Assembly (NCBI GenBank): GCA_029817715.1 | Contig: JARUPY010000145.1 | Span: forward strand, 1 to 64,000 | Direction of reading: 5' to 3' | Source of the DNA: Melastoma dodecandrum | Lineage: Eukaryota > Streptophyta > Magnoliopsida > Myrtales > Melastomataceae | DNA length: 64,000 nt | In this document: positions 12,806 through 24,079 of the stretch, piece after piece | Position numbering within the stretch: position 1 is the stretch's first letter | How the letters are laid out: each line of letters starts with the position of its first letter | Program-made: the position numbers and the translations under genes | The notes under the pieces: generated by a model | The model's input: the letters and a program-made list of their open reading frames with translations, nothing else | Told to the model about the DNA's origin: nothing | The model's database searches: none

Positions 12806-13740
12806 GCACTCGTAGAGGTGGTCATCGATGCCTAAACGAGAGCATCGGGTATCCCGGAAGCTCAGGATGACATCGTACTCAGATCTCTTGGAGTTGTGGG
12901 AATATCGGTCGCTGCCCTGGCTCCGTACGGACTTCGTCTATTGTTGCTGCTCATTCTCACTATTCCTACCTGCTCACAAAAGAAAAAGAGAGGGAAACGA
13001 TAACTTGATCGTAGCGATCGCTTTGGGAACTAGACCTTTTCCCTCACCCTGGCCATGGCAGGCCGACATAATTGACCCGAGTCGTTAGAATGAATTGATG
13101 GAGGAGAGACCTTTTTGTGTCCCCTCCTTTCAAAGTCATCGATAGTCCTCCTTTGTTGATTTTTTCCCAGGGAAGAAGGCGAAGAGTTTGTGGTAAATGA
13201 ATGATGTTTGGTGTGAGATGGAATATCTCCTCCAAGAATCTCATAACAACCACCAAATGCTTGGAGTGGCGTGTGAACCTTCTGGTCTCCCTTTTATGTC
13301 GATCTCACCGCTTTTCACACTCTCCCCGAAGGTGAAGGTGACGACGGTACTTGATGAGGATTTTTGTGTATGTTTTTCTGATGGTACTAGACATCTCGGA
13401 AGCGCATAAGCAGAGGTCGTATGTGGAATCCGATACTGATTTATGTATTGCAGGGACCCACTCCTGTTTTGGGTAGCTCAGTGCATGACTTGTCTGATAA
13501 CTTGTCGCGATTTTTGCAGAGTCGGTATCGATAGTTTGTATGTAGTTGACTTGTAGGCTTCATGAAAATGGATTCCTCATCTGCTTATGATTTTCTCAGG
13601 TACGAGAGGAAGGTGTGGTCTACCAACGGATCTTCGACTCCTACTTGCTGCTATGCTTTCGGGTTACGCAGACGTGGGTCTTCTTCAGAGTGGTAAACTG
13701 TAGGTTACGACATTGCTTCGTGCGTAGTTAAGTTGCTAAC
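12805..13740. other. Spacer, no recognised gene
   Basis: Moderately GC-rich sequence 5' of TNL-2, where its promoter would lie. Readings of up to 86 codons exist on the plus strand but none resembles a known family. No TATA box could be assigned with confidence because the TNL-2 start is not resolved. Confidence 0.35.
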
Positions 13741-14430
13741 GATCGGTGCTTCCATTGGCCGTTCACCCCTTCTATAAACCGGACCATCTTCTGCATTTCA
13801 CGTTGCCCGCTGGGCAGGTCCGATGTCTCAGTCAACCACATTTTTTGTTGGTAGCATCGGCGCACTCGCCTTGACCACACCTCCAATAAATGGAACGTAC
13901 TCAACGTGGGAGGCTTTCGCATTCCACTCCACTTCGGAATGAATCATTTGAGGCTCTACGCTTTTTGGTGTATTTGAAAGGAAACAACATATGCCCGTGG
14001 AATGGCACCGGACTACAATCATCTTTCTTATAGATTTTGCGCCATGGCGGATAAGTAAGACTATTTGATCCCGTGGGTTTTGTCTGTCTGGTTTTCTCAT
14101 TAGATACCATAAAAAAATTGTTAGCTTTATGATGATGTTGAATCTGCGGTTTTTAAATCATGGAGATGGACGATGCCAGTGTAAATTTCCAAGTATTCCA
14201 AGTTTCTGATGCTGATTAAGATGATGCCGTGGGTAAGTTGCTTCTTTTGACTAGCTGCCAGTCTGATGAGGGACTCTACTACGAAGAATGCTAAAATTGG
14301 AACTTCAATGCTCTTGTCTCGAAATATGCACGTTATTCGGATCGTATGATACTCGGAAAAATGGATTCGCGATCTTTCAACCAGCCTGAAAGTTGTCACC
14401 ACCAAAATCTCCTAGAATTTAATGACCAGG
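13740..14430 (-). other. Unidentified segment Y, copy 2
   Basis: The first 410 bases align with 590-900. The minus strand reads EYVPFIGGVVKASAP, matching the phrase seen in copy 1. Upstream on the minus strand, after a probable intron-like AT-rich stretch, a 92-codon open reading (14,405-14,127) contains FVVESLIRLAASQKKQLT, which looks coding but is not one I can name. Segments Y and X may be exons of one unknown gene. Confidence 0.35.
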
Positions 14431-15580
14431 CTTATTACCTTGTCGGAGTTTTGCTGGTTAAAAGTCGAATTCGCCAGTTTAACCGGATTCTAGGCTGTTA
14501 ACACGCACAGGTCAGGCGTGGGGTGGGGGGGTTTGGAGCAAGAGCACCATCCGGGATGCTCTCGTACATTCCGAGGCTTATAGGAACAGGTTGCCACTTT
14601 AGTAAGCCCGTAGCAACAGAACTCCTTCCGTGCAATTTCACCCAGTTAACAATCTCACTATTTATACTAAACCTTAGTTTAGGAACACTCTGTTCATATG
14701 TGTATGCATATAACTTTTAATCACTGGAGGAGACCTCCTCCTGGGCCTCTCATTCCTTGCCCTTGGCGTCCCTCTCAGCACGCCAAGGGGCGCTGTTTCC
14801 TCCTCAGTCATCGAGGAGGAGCTGCAGTCGAGGGCTTGGCTGTTGGGATAGAGGGTGGTGATTGTTGGTGGGTGGATTCCCTTCTTCTTCCGCCATGGCA
14901 AAAGATGGGGAGTGGAGATAGTGCCGTCGGTGGGGTCGGCCACTGCTCTTCTGCCTCTCTTTTCTATCTTTTCTTCACGCTTCGTATGTTCGAAAATTAG
15001 CGCGCTAAGTTGCCTTCCACTTGTGAATAAAAAATTTTAAAAATCATAAAGCTAAATTTGAAAAGTCGTATTTGTTGGCGTTAAAAAATAAACGAGTTTG
15101 ATGTATATAGTTATCAATGTTTGAAAACCGAATTAATATACATTCAGAAAACCATTATTTTAAAACAAAGCGTTTATATTATATATAAAATCGTCCACCG
15201 AATCACGAGTGGCCCTCAAGATCTCAATATTTATGCATCCTATAGCGAGGCTCCCACGAGTAATTATTCCACAATTCAATATTTCCGAATGTTGCCAAAG
15301 ATGTTATTCCACAAGTTCTGTTAGATTACACCTAGATCCGTCTTCCGTGGGCAAGGGACTTAGTAGCAGCCGGAAACTCGGACCTTCGGCACCGCGGACA
15401 GCATCTCCTATATCTTCACCAACGGGAGGGCTTCGCTCAACAATAGAGGAAACAACCCGGCAAAAGAGTTTTTTTTTTTTGCAATCCAAATAGTGCAAAT
15501 CCAAACATCTCACGTCACAGGAAAAATGAGTTCCACCTAATATATAAGTCTAGTAGTATACTCTTTTGTCGTTTCAGAAT
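14430..15580. other. Spacer, no recognised gene
   Basis: Mixed composition with a short G-run near 14,520-14,530 and AT-rich sequence from 15,000. Readings of 60-100 codons on both strands at 14,670-15,040 overlap each other and show no recognisable motif. Confidence 0.35.
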
Positions 15581-15850
15581 GGAAATCCTCATGTACTTGT
15601 ATGCTGAGCTTGGTATTTGGTGTGATCCGATATTACTAACTTATAGACACCCACAAACCAACGGTTGTAATCCATTGTGTTTGAGGAGGTCTGGATCCCA
15701 TAGGCAATGTAATTGTTTTTAGGGTGGATGGCGGTTTTCGAAAAACTAATTTTCATGTTGCGCCATCTCAGTGAAGAAATGTATTGCAAGAGAGCCTTTT
15801 TAACGACCCCAACTTTTTGGGGGATTGTATAGTTGTTCATCGTTTCGGGG
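15580..15850 (-). other. Unidentified segment X, copy 2
   Basis: A minus-strand open reading of 83 codons (15,840-15,589) ends in a phrase containing YKLVISDHTKYQAQHTS, matching segment X copy 1 at 60-320. The DNA aligns as well. With segment Y this marks duplicated sequence flanking the TNL pair. The family is not recognised. Confidence 0.35.
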
Positions 15851-16089
15851 GGGACTGGAGCGAACGGACCATTGAACTTAACATTAGTGAAGACACCACA
15901 AGATTATAAAATCATCGTCCGTCAAGTTGGATTGTAACGTGAGATAGAGTAAAGTGAAGGGAAGGGACAAGATGATGGATACACTGCCAACTCACATTAT
16001 TGAAAAACTGCACCACAGATGTCTGAGGAAGCTCAGGGCATTGAACGGACTGTGAAAGAAGAGAATATACTCCGACGGCTGATGATTAG

Positions 16090-16558
16090 TTAACTTGGCC
16101 ACGGGCCTCCATTGATCAGTGTCCTGTTCCTGCCAGATGAGGAATAGTCAACAGGCAGTATTATCTTGCTGTGGTTGGGAAAGCCACAACGCAGGAAGAT
16201 TTTAACGTCACAGACCTCCAAGCAAATGCGACCACTCCTGTGCCGAAATCGTCGATCGACAGTGTTGCATGAGCAAAGGCCGTGTCTTCTGTTTTCCCTA
16301 TGCAAGGTGGGTGAGTTATCGGAAAAAATTGTGTTGCTGGGGCGTGGTTCGCTTAAAACCCAGGAAACTACCGTATTGGGACGGCTCTCTGATCGTCGCC
16401 CAAGTAAATAATGCCTTCCCCCGCCAACTTCCGCTTCCTGGTGTGTGGTACATCGACGGATGCAATCCGTGGGAGTCCAAAATGGAAATGAGGCAGCCAC
16501 AATCAAAGCAAACTGTCATGTCGTCATAGTTCTTAATCACCCCTTTGCTTGAATCCAA
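16090..16558 (-). pseudogene. DUF26 copy 1, secreted Gnk2-like protein, degenerate
   Basis: Relic of a small secreted cysteine-rich protein of the DUF26/Gnk2 family (plant apoplastic proteins, some antifungal lectins). The minus strand shows the signal-peptide core ALIVAASF, the segment CLEVCDVKIFLRCGFP and the C-terminal GGPWPS before a stop at 16,090. The start codon is lost: where other copies read ATGGG this one reads ATTGG near 16,558. The middle cysteine of C-X8-C-X2-C is changed to Trp (TGT to TGG), with further indels. A TATA box survives at 16,607-16,614. It is the most degenerate copy at the left end of the array. Confidence 0.8.
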
Positions 16559-16606
16559 TATTTGCTCTTTTCGGTTGTGGCTTCTCCTCGCCATCTTAAT
16601 TCCCCT

Positions 16607-16614
16607 TATAAATA
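16607..16614 (-). promoter_or_regulatory. TATA box of DUF26 copy 1
   Basis: Minus-strand TATTTATA, at the spacing (about 50 bp before the ancestral ATG) and in the context (flanked by GGGCACTATT-like text) seen in the other copies. Confidence 0.6.
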
Positions 16615-17160
16615 GTGTCCCTTTCTCTTACGATTTGTTATGTTTGAGAAACATCATCGCTGCATCATGTAAGAACTACATTTCCGAGGTAACTCTTTTC
16701 TTAGACAAAAATATCACATTAAACAAAATCTTTGTCAAATATCACGGACAGCATCCAGGTTCCCAAACGTGTAGATCCCCATAAATTGCGCAAGTATTCG
16801 CCATATTCCTCTCGTTAAGGCTAGATAAGTAACTGTGATAATCCGGTTAGTTATCGCGCAGACTTAGTACAGAAACGATAGATTTCGATGGGCACTATTT
16901 TGTCCTGTAATCGGGACAGCGTTAGGAGTTAAGCTTGATCTCCAGCGCTAAATTGAACGTAACATATGGTATTTCTTAGGTGGGGTTAAACACCAACAGT
17001 CAACGCGTAGAGTTAAAACGTTGAGCTCCGCTTCCTTCCTCGACAACAGACGAAAACAAGCCGGCAAAAGGACGTGGAAGTGAATACAAATAAACATTTC
17101 AAGCATCATCTTTCTGCGAGAATCAGGATCGAATCCTCCTGTATTCGCTACCACTCCACA

Positions 17161-17168
17161 ATCTGAAT
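17161..17168. other. Left target-site duplication of the hAT-like element
   Basis: ATCTGAAT immediately before the element end, repeated exactly at 18,669-18,676. Confidence 0.85.
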
Positions 17169-18668
17169 TAGGGGTGAAAATTAGTCGAGTCGAGTTGAAA
17201 TTCTAGGTGTCCGATTACTCCCAGGCTCGAAGACTCGGCATCTCGATTAGGAAAAGCTCGAGCTCGAGCACGGCTCCAGTCTCGTTCGAGCTCAAATAAT
17301 TGGAGCTCGAACTTGGCTCGTTCCAATTATGAGAGAGCTCGAGCGGGCTCGAAAGGTCTCGAATGTAAAAGAAGATCGAGCCTAAGCTTGGCTCGAAAGC
17401 TCGGCTCGAAAGACTCGAGCTCGAGATTTCAAAATATTCATATATTGCCGTTGACTCGAACTCGGCTCGGTTGGCTCGAAAAAAACATATATCAATAAAG
17501 TTCACGCTTAAAAAACATTAATAAGAACTATGTTGTGAAAATATTTCAACAAAATCTTATTTCCAAAAACATCTCCAAAACTTTTCTCCCAAAACATTTT
17601 CTCCATAAATAAGAACCAGATATATCAAAACAATCACAAAACCACAAGAATCATACTCGCTATAAAACATCGATATAACTTCATTTTACCAGTCATAATC
17701 ATATCACAAGCATCATCACCGGCATATAAAATATTATAAAGAGTATTACAATCGACCATAACAATTATAAGACAATAAATATCTTAAAAATTTTATAAAG
17801 TATAGTAACGATATTTAGCTTACTTCTAGAAGTTGAATTAGGTACTTGAATAAATATCTCTTGGCAACCTTATGTTTTCCCTTTCTGTGAAAAGAAACAA
17901 AAAAAGAGAGAAATAAAAAGCTTTACCGGTTAATAACATGTTTAATAAAATATTATATTTCATAAATTGAAATAACTTTAATTGAATAAAAAAACTAATC
18001 TTTTCAATTTTTTTCATTCTATGTATATGTCGAAGCCATTTCTCCTCCCCACAAAAGTAATTGCTTCTACCTTATGCAGGAGGTAAAGAGATGAACGATA
18101 AAAACATCAATTACCCTCGTTCATGCACTGAATGTAGCTTCAGATGCCACTGAGCTTATTTGGAGGGGCTAAAATATCATCATGCCCAAAAACCAATATG
18201 AGAGGGGTAAAGGGATGGGAAGCGGTACCTTGTACATTTGCGACGCGGTGATATCTTTCTGTCGCTTTACCTGTGTGGGACAGCGTGGGCGTAAAATTCG
18301 GCCTTAGCACCTCTGACGGGGTACTTTTTGACTCTCGCTTCCGGGCCGATACTCGGCGAGACACAAAGTATGAAAAGGTCCGATTATTTTTCACTTATCT
18401 AATGAAGTTAGGAGATCGCCTCGCCAAAAGGAGGAGAGGAGAGAGAGAGTTTTTTATTTAGGGTTTGTTTTGATTCACAGAGTGTAGGGAGGGGCGAAAG
18501 ATAAGGTTCGCGAAGCCTTTCGAGCTGTTAGTGTTTCGGCATCGAGCTCGGCTCATTTCGTTAACGAGCCGGAATGAACCGGCTCGAGCTCGGACAAAGT
18601 CCGAGCGCTTATGACCGAGCTTTGACCCCGAGCTGCTCGTCGGCTGACTCGGCTCATTTTCACCCCTA
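17169..18668. mobile_element. Non-autonomous hAT-like DNA transposon, 1,500 bp
   Basis: The element begins TAGGGGTGAAAATTAG and ends with the inverted form (CTCATTTTCACCCCTA). The inverted ends continue as GAGTCGAG-type text. It is flanked by a perfect 8-bp duplication, ATCTGAAT. An 8-bp duplication and TAGGG-type ends are hallmarks of the hAT superfamily. Both sub-terminal regions are dense in gagctcgag/ggctcg motifs, and the centre is AT-rich. There is no transposase: the open readings inside come from the GAGCTC-rich ends. Intact ends and an unmutated target duplication suggest a fairly recent insertion, mobilised in trans. It lies upstream of DUF26 copy 1. Confidence 0.88.
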
Positions 18669-18676
18669 ATCTGAAT
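18669..18676. other. Right target-site duplication of the hAT-like element
   Basis: ATCTGAAT, identical to 17,161-17,168. Confidence 0.85.
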
Positions 18677-18827
18677 AGAACCAACAGATTTACCCCGGGG
18701 GGGGGGGGCCCATTGTAGGCCAGACATTGATTTCACAAAACCGCATCCATTTGTTCTTCCTTCAAACAAACAAGAACAGGGGAGGGAGGGGAGGGGCGCC
18801 GAAACTCACGCGAGGATCCACTTCCCG

Positions 18828-19130
18828 ATGAGCAAGCTAAGTGCCTCGGTTGGGTCGGGATTCAGGTTCTTCTTTTTGAGCTGCGTTAATCATCTCCACA
18901 ATCTCTGCCCTCGTTTTGTTCGTCGCCCTCAACCCCTCTATCTGAACCATAGAAAGAATCCACCAGGGCCTTCTTCAAGCTCACCATCTCCCTCCAAAGA
19001 ACCTCTTCCTTCAGCGCTAGCCTATGGCGGCGACCCACCCTCCGTGCCGGCAACAAATCATCATTCTCAGGATCCCATTGGTCCTCAGCTCGCCGAGACC
19101 CGGACGACGAACCCCGGCCCCGTGAGTTAA
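18828..19130 (+). CDS. Hypothetical protein or captured first exon
   Basis: An open reading of 100 codons. The N-terminus is basic and serine-rich with few acidic residues (MSKLSASVGSGFRFFF...), like an organelle-targeting presequence. The remainder is rich in Pro/Ser (PSSSSPSPSKEPLP). It ends GPVS-stop, but the stop lies inside a strong splice-donor context (GTGAGTTAA), so it may be the first exon of a longer gene. GC-rich sequence follows that looks like a first intron, and no second exon is seen before DUF26 copy 2. The composition differs from its neighbours, suggesting a transposed gene fragment. Function unknown. Confidence 0.3.
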   Translation: MSKLSASVGSGFRFFFLSCVNHLHNLCPRFVRRPQPLYLNHRKNPPGPSSSSPSPSKEPLPSALAYGGDPPSVPATNHHSQDPIGPQLAETRTTNPGPVS

Positions 19131-19489
19131 CCCCTTCCGAGCCGCCACGAAAGGAGCGAGCTTTGAGCCGCTGATTTCGTGGGAGCGATTGCGAGGATCG
19201 GTGCGGTGGTCACTGAGGCGGTTTCGCTGCGTGGAGAGTAGGGAAAGCGAGATAGGGAATAGGTTGGGGCAGGCGATTGCAACGGAGATTTGAGGTGTTG
19301 AAGACGTTCGAAGAGAGGACTTGCTATAAGTAAATATTTCTGGAATCTTATCCATAGCATTGGGAATCATTCGTTAGGAGTAATCGAAGAGAGAGCTACA
19401 TGAAGCGAGGGACAAGCCTGGATACGATGCGAAATACATGATTAGAACAAATGCAGAGAGAAAACCTAAAACGCTTGACGATTGGAACC

Positions 19490-19957
19490 ATGCTACCAAG
19501 TAGTTAGTCCCTAAGCTACCTTGGCCCGCCCGGGATTGGCACGTTGCTCTCCACCGGAAGAGACAATCCACTAGCCTTATGCGAGCTCTGGTAGGGAACC
19601 CACAGAGGCGGATGATCTTTTGTTGGGCGACGGCCAAAGACATATTAGACAGTCTTGTGCCGTAGATCGATGATGGACAGTATCCGTTGGACGTAGGCCG
19701 TGGCATCATTTACCCTATGTGAGGTTTAGTTTCGGAAGTTTCTCACTCGGCGTGCGGCTTATTGCCCTGGGAACTGCGACAGCTAAGGGCTCTTTTGATA
19801 GTTCCCCAATAAATCATGCATTTCCAGTCGTTAGTTCAATAATAGGGACCCTGGTATTTGGAAACGGAATTCACAGAGGCCCCTGAAAAAACCATTGCGG
19901 TCACTGCTGCAGTTGTCATCACCTGAGTCAACACGGTTGACCATGCCGAATTCCAAT
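19490..19957 (-). pseudogene. DUF26 copy 2, divergent subtype, degenerate
   Basis: The minus strand reads RLCGFPTRARIRLVDCLFRW, which aligns with the C-terminal cysteine block of the intact copies. The surrounding DNA also aligns, including the equivalent of the cysteine-motif region. The N-terminal DNA matches copy 4 (GGAATTCGGC...), so copies 2 and 4 form a subtype distinct from the rest. The start codon is lost (ATTGG where copy 4 has ATGG) and several indels break the frame. A TATA box remains at 20,005-20,012. Confidence 0.7.
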
Positions 19958-20004
19958 TCGCTCGCTCCTGTCGGATGTGGCTGTCCTTGACGTCCTTGAA
20001 CCAC

Positions 20005-20012
20005 TATGTATA
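20005..20012 (-). promoter_or_regulatory. TATA box of DUF26 copy 2
   Basis: Minus-strand TATACATA, about 50 bp before the ancestral start. The same variant is used by copies 4, 10 and 12. Confidence 0.5.
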
Positions 20013-20029
20013 ATCTCCCCACCTAAAGA

Positions 20030-20590
20030 GTTTTAAACCTCGGAACCGTCGTGATTGTCATCGCTGTCTTATTCGGACCAGGGATATGAATTACTTTCCG
20101 AGGAAAGCTGTCTTTTTTACAATACTATCCATTCGAAGTCTTAGCACACGGCCTAGTTCCCCAACAATAAGCATGATAATAGAAGGAATTTACCTCTTTC
20201 CCTTCTTTCCCCCGTCAACTCGTGGACTTGCACAATCTCGATGTAAAACTTTGGCATCATCAATCTATTAACTTTTGTTTTTCATCGAACTGCTCCGGGT
20301 AAAATGTCTGGTTGAAACTGTAGTACTTTTTGGTTGGTATTAAGAACATGTTCTCGTATAGACCATTTGTAGATTTTAGGTTTAAATTTTTGAGAAAAGT
20401 CGGCGATACATGTGAACTGACAATTATATAATTTAAAATATTATAAGTTAAGATCTTATTATGGTGAATCGATGTTACATTCGCCCTAATTATTAGATCC
20501 TTGGCACCAATTTCTCTCCCAAAAGACCAAGAGCCCTCTTTCTCCCCTCGTAGCGCTACTCCGTTGTGACGCGACGTATTCCCCACGTCT
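20030..20590. repeat. Upstream flank of the copy 2/4 subtype
   Basis: Sequence upstream of copy 2 aligns in part with 27,270-27,480 upstream of copy 4 (shared text such as gaattactttccg, ttccccaacaa and cccgtcaactcgtg). It extends the subtype similarity beyond the coding region. Confidence 0.5.
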
Positions 20591-20599
20591 TCGTACTTG

Positions 20600-20870
20600 T
20601 ATGGCTTGAACTAACGAGCCTAAACTCGCCTTGGAAAATAGATATAGCTTGAACCCAAAGGACTGTTGTGGTTCGAAACCGCAATGCTAGTGTTAAGTTT
20701 TATTTTTATCAGTAATATATACATCTCGCTAGCCAACGAGCCATAAAGTTTAAAGCGCGAGTTCGGCTCGTTTTATTAAAGAGCCGATTCGAGCTCGATC
20801 AAAGTCGAATTTAAATCAAACTTTGACCGAGTCGGTTCGCGAGGTTTCTATCATTCTAAGCGACATTACA
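20600..20870. mobile_element. Fragment related to the hAT-like element
   Basis: Contains ggctcgttttattaaagagc, gattcgagctcgatcaaag and gaccgagtcggttcg, closely resembling the right sub-terminal region of the element at 17,169-18,668. Clear ends and target duplications were not found, so it is a decayed relative. Confidence 0.5.
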
Positions 20871-21700
20871 CGGCATATCGACGATTCAGACCGAAATGTT
20901 ATTGTCTCACCTCGTCATTGTCCTGAAGAGTTATATAGCTGTCCTGAAAAGTAGAACAAGGTACGAAGTTCAAACAAGGCCAAGAAGGTGAGGGCAAGCT
21001 ATCCATGTAGTCACGGTCTCGCCGAAGAAACTTTGTGTTTACTGGTTCTTCACAGACTATGTATTCTCCGGTGAGTTCTCTCGGAGTCCATTAGGATAGT
21101 GAAAAAATTTCACGCGCTAGTTACAAAAACAAAGACCGCGCGGTCGATTTGCGTATAGAAATTGTTTGAGGAGGGCGCCTTGTTCATACATCTACGAAAA
21201 TGTTGTCGTCCATTATCGATTTCATGGAGTTACGAATTGAAAACATGTGTATGTTTAGAAGATCATAAATGATGTTCGAGGATAACAGTATTCTAGCCGT
21301 TGTAAGTGATGTTAATTCTGGCAGATGTGATTGTCTCGCGAGAAACTGTTTTCCAAAATTGCCCTGTTGACCGGTCTGACGTGTTCGGATAGTCCTAGTC
21401 TACAAAATACCTGACTTGTTATTCTCTTTCGCCCTCATTAGTTACGCAGCCCTGGAAAGGAAAGATATCGCCGGGGGGGGTTTCTTTACCTCAATCTTGA
21501 TTCTACGCTCTAAACCTGCGTGTTCGGCACGTTCATTCACTCTGGATGTCACACGATCAAAGGGGGCAGTGGAGGTCTTCATTGTTTAAAAAACACAAAC
21601 TAATCATTTTGAAATTCATTCTCATTTTCTGAAATGGTGTACATGACTATACTGGAAAACTGCATAGAAGCAATTTTTAGTGACACTAAGCGCAATCAAA
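20870..21700. other. Spacer between copies 2 and 3
   Basis: Unique-looking sequence with no recognised gene. A run of nine G near 21,470-21,480. Parts near 20,900-20,960 resemble the array upstream flank (text like gaagagttatatagctgtcc). Confidence 0.4.
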
Positions 21701-22267
21701 ATTCAATAACCCCCGCAATTTGATCGCAACTGTCAGGAATGTGTAGTCGCTCGTCAGTCAAATTGAATCGGCTTTCAGCTTGCATTTCTTATATATCTGC
21801 CCACCGATGAAGAAGGTGATATAGCCCGAACCATAAAACAGACGAAGGATAGAGAGTAACTAGTGGGGGATTAGCCATTTGACATGCACGATTTTATGCG
21901 GATGGATTACGGTTCGGAACCAAGAAACACAAGAAGCCGTGAGTATTGTGGCAGAAGGAGGAATAAGCCGCCGAATCTCTACGAAACGAGAGCATTAGAA
22001 AGTGACGATCTGCATTCGCTTCGCGATTGGGTGCAATCCGACTTTTGTGTGACAAAACGTCTTGTGGTGCATGAAATAACGTGCATCATCAGTCGTTACT
22101 AAAGCAAAGTGTAACAAGAGTTGGACCTAAAGTCAAGGAAAGCGGACGAGATCGTTACAATACACTGCAAACTCACATGCCAAGAGAAGGTCCAGGTAAG
22201 GCTCAGGGCAATGAACTGACCATGGACAATGTTTCACGAGAGGATATACTTGCTCTGTCGGGTTTGA
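21700..22267. repeat. Conserved 3' flank of DUF26 copy 3
   Basis: Block shared with 28,100-28,790, 38,960-39,687, 43,470-44,058, 52,000-52,358 and 58,840-59,238. Typical markers are tgatcggactgattacg-like text, a stretch about tctacgaaacgagggcattagaaagtgcgatc, and actcacattattg just before the stop codon. It moves with the gene during array expansion. Confidence 0.65.
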
Positions 22268-22712
22268 TTAGGTACTCGGCCACGGTCCTCATAAAGACTC
22301 GGTCTGTTCTGCCAATGGCGAGGAAACAGCCAACCAGCTCCATGTTAGTTATGGTTGGGAAGCCGCAACGCTGGCGGATTTTCTCGTCACATGCCTCCAA
22401 GCAAATTCTACTTTCCTGTGATGAAATATGCGATCGACAGCGTCCATGGGCTATAGACGATGTCACCGGCCTATACGATGTCGGGTTGAAGAAAAGGAAT
22501 GGGGCGTCTGCGGCATACAGATCTGCGTGACACGGGGGTTAAACTGCCTCATCGATGGCTGCCTGATAGTTGCCAAGTAAATTATGGAATCCCAGGCAAA
22601 GTACTCTCCTAGTACGGACATCCACAACGCAGCCTGCAGGAGCCAAAAGGAATGAGGCAGCTACAACCAAAGCGACCGTCATCATCATCATCCTCCTTGT
22701 GCTGAATCCCAT
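22268..22712 (-). pseudogene. DUF26 copy 3, frameshifted, lacks the motif's middle Cys
   Basis: The start ATG at 22,712 opens a good signal peptide (MTVALVVAASFLLAPAGC) and continues as VVDVRTRRVLCLGFHNLLGN. A frameshift follows near 22,540. The rest is in another frame: HGRCRSHISSQESRICLEAC, with CGFPTITNMELVGC after it. The middle cysteine of C-X8-C-X2-C is AGT (Ser) rather than TGT. The last cysteine pair is kept. A late frameshift replaces the GGPWPS tail. TATA box at 22,757-22,764. The upstream W-box position reads TTTCACC. Loss of a disulphide cysteine would impair folding even if the frameshifts were read errors. Confidence 0.8.
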
Positions 22713-22756
22713 CTCGCTCGTTCGGTTGTGGCTTCTCCTCCCCATCAGATTTCCCC

Positions 22757-22764
22757 TATAAATA
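22757..22764 (-). promoter_or_regulatory. TATA box of DUF26 copy 3
   Basis: Minus-strand TATTTATA, 45-52 bp before the ATG at 22,712. Confidence 0.65.
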
Positions 22765-22829
22765 GTGCCCTTCTCTTAAGATTGTTACTTTGGAAGCATC
22801 ATCGCGCATCCCTTCTGATTTCACCATTA

Positions 22830-23800
22830 AACAAAGTCTAGTAAAATTTCATGACAACATCTTCTTGACAAAAAAGAAATTTTTGGAATAAAATTTTACT
22901 TTTTGTAAGGAAATCATACTTCCGTATAATCAATATATATAATATCTCTAAAAAAAACTTATTATGCATAAAAGGAAAACTCGATAAACAGAAATAAAAT
23001 AAAAATTTATTAGGATATAAAATCGAAATTTACTTGAAGAAAATGAACGTGATAGCAATATTATGAACAAATTTTTTCATGGTTGAAAAAACATTTTCAG
23101 AAAAAAAATAATCCCCTGAAAAAACAAATCTTTTTGATAAAATAAATATTCTTATGTCAATTGCCCTCCTTCATGGTAAAAAGTCTTCGGTTGTGTACAT
23201 ACAAAGCCTAAATGTTCAGGCAACTTGCACTGATAATACCAAGGTCGCAAGGACTTATACACTTTTCTTTCATTCGATACGACTTCATACGAACGACTAC
23301 TCGGCCTATCAGACGATTCCAACCGGGCTGTGCTTGTCTCAGCACGATTGTCTCCATCGTCTCATTGTCCCAAAGAATTGTTGTAGAGTTCGAGAAGAAG
23401 GTTCCGGAGAAGGGGGAAGGAGCAGTTATTCTAGGTAGTTAACTGTATTGATGAATGAACGTTGTGTTTTTCCGATGTCATTGAGTCGTATAGTCACGTT
23501 TATCGATCACGGTTTATATTTTTTTTTATATAGCATATTTTGAAAGATACAACTAGGCGAAGCTTATTATACTAATTTGTTAATTTTTTTGAATTGTACG
23601 GAATTGTAGAATTATTTTTATTTGCTCTTCGATGTGCAGCTGGAGTTTCGCTTTGCTCTTGATGTTTCATCGGGCACTCGTGAGTGGTACTTGGATGGAA
23701 ATCGGCGATTCCGACAGCCATTTCTTCAGAGACGGTTCAGATCGTACCAATTAGATTTTCTGCTCATTGAACAAGTACTTCCTGAATGTGTAGTCACTGG
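22830..23800. repeat. Conserved upstream flank of copy 3
   Basis: Aligns with 40,240-41,100 upstream of copy 9, and partly with 50,600-51,150. Shared markers include aaagtcttcg, tacaaagcctaaatgttc, gacttcatacgac and cgattccaaccgggctg. It is AT-rich with A-runs. Confidence 0.6.
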
Positions 23801-24079
23801 TCCGTAGTGTTGCGACGCACTCCATATACCAGCGACAAACATTTTGCGCATGGTCTTATAGGTCAAGCAGGGCATTGAAAGTATTCCTTTGCTAATCAGT
23901 CAGCCGTTGGAACACCACATTGGTGATGATTGTTTCGGCCTGTTCCTCTACATAAAAAAGAGGTAACAATTTAAGCAGTTAACCTCAAAGGCGTTAATCT
24001 CAAAATCGTCAAACAAAAGGTTGAATCAGTGTGAGACTTACTTGTCTCCCAAGGTTCGGGTAAACCAAACTACATTAGG

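Noticed and set aside
17215..17505. Serine/leucine-rich readings in both strands
   Set aside because: They come from GAGCTCGAG repeats in the sub-terminal part of the hAT-like element.
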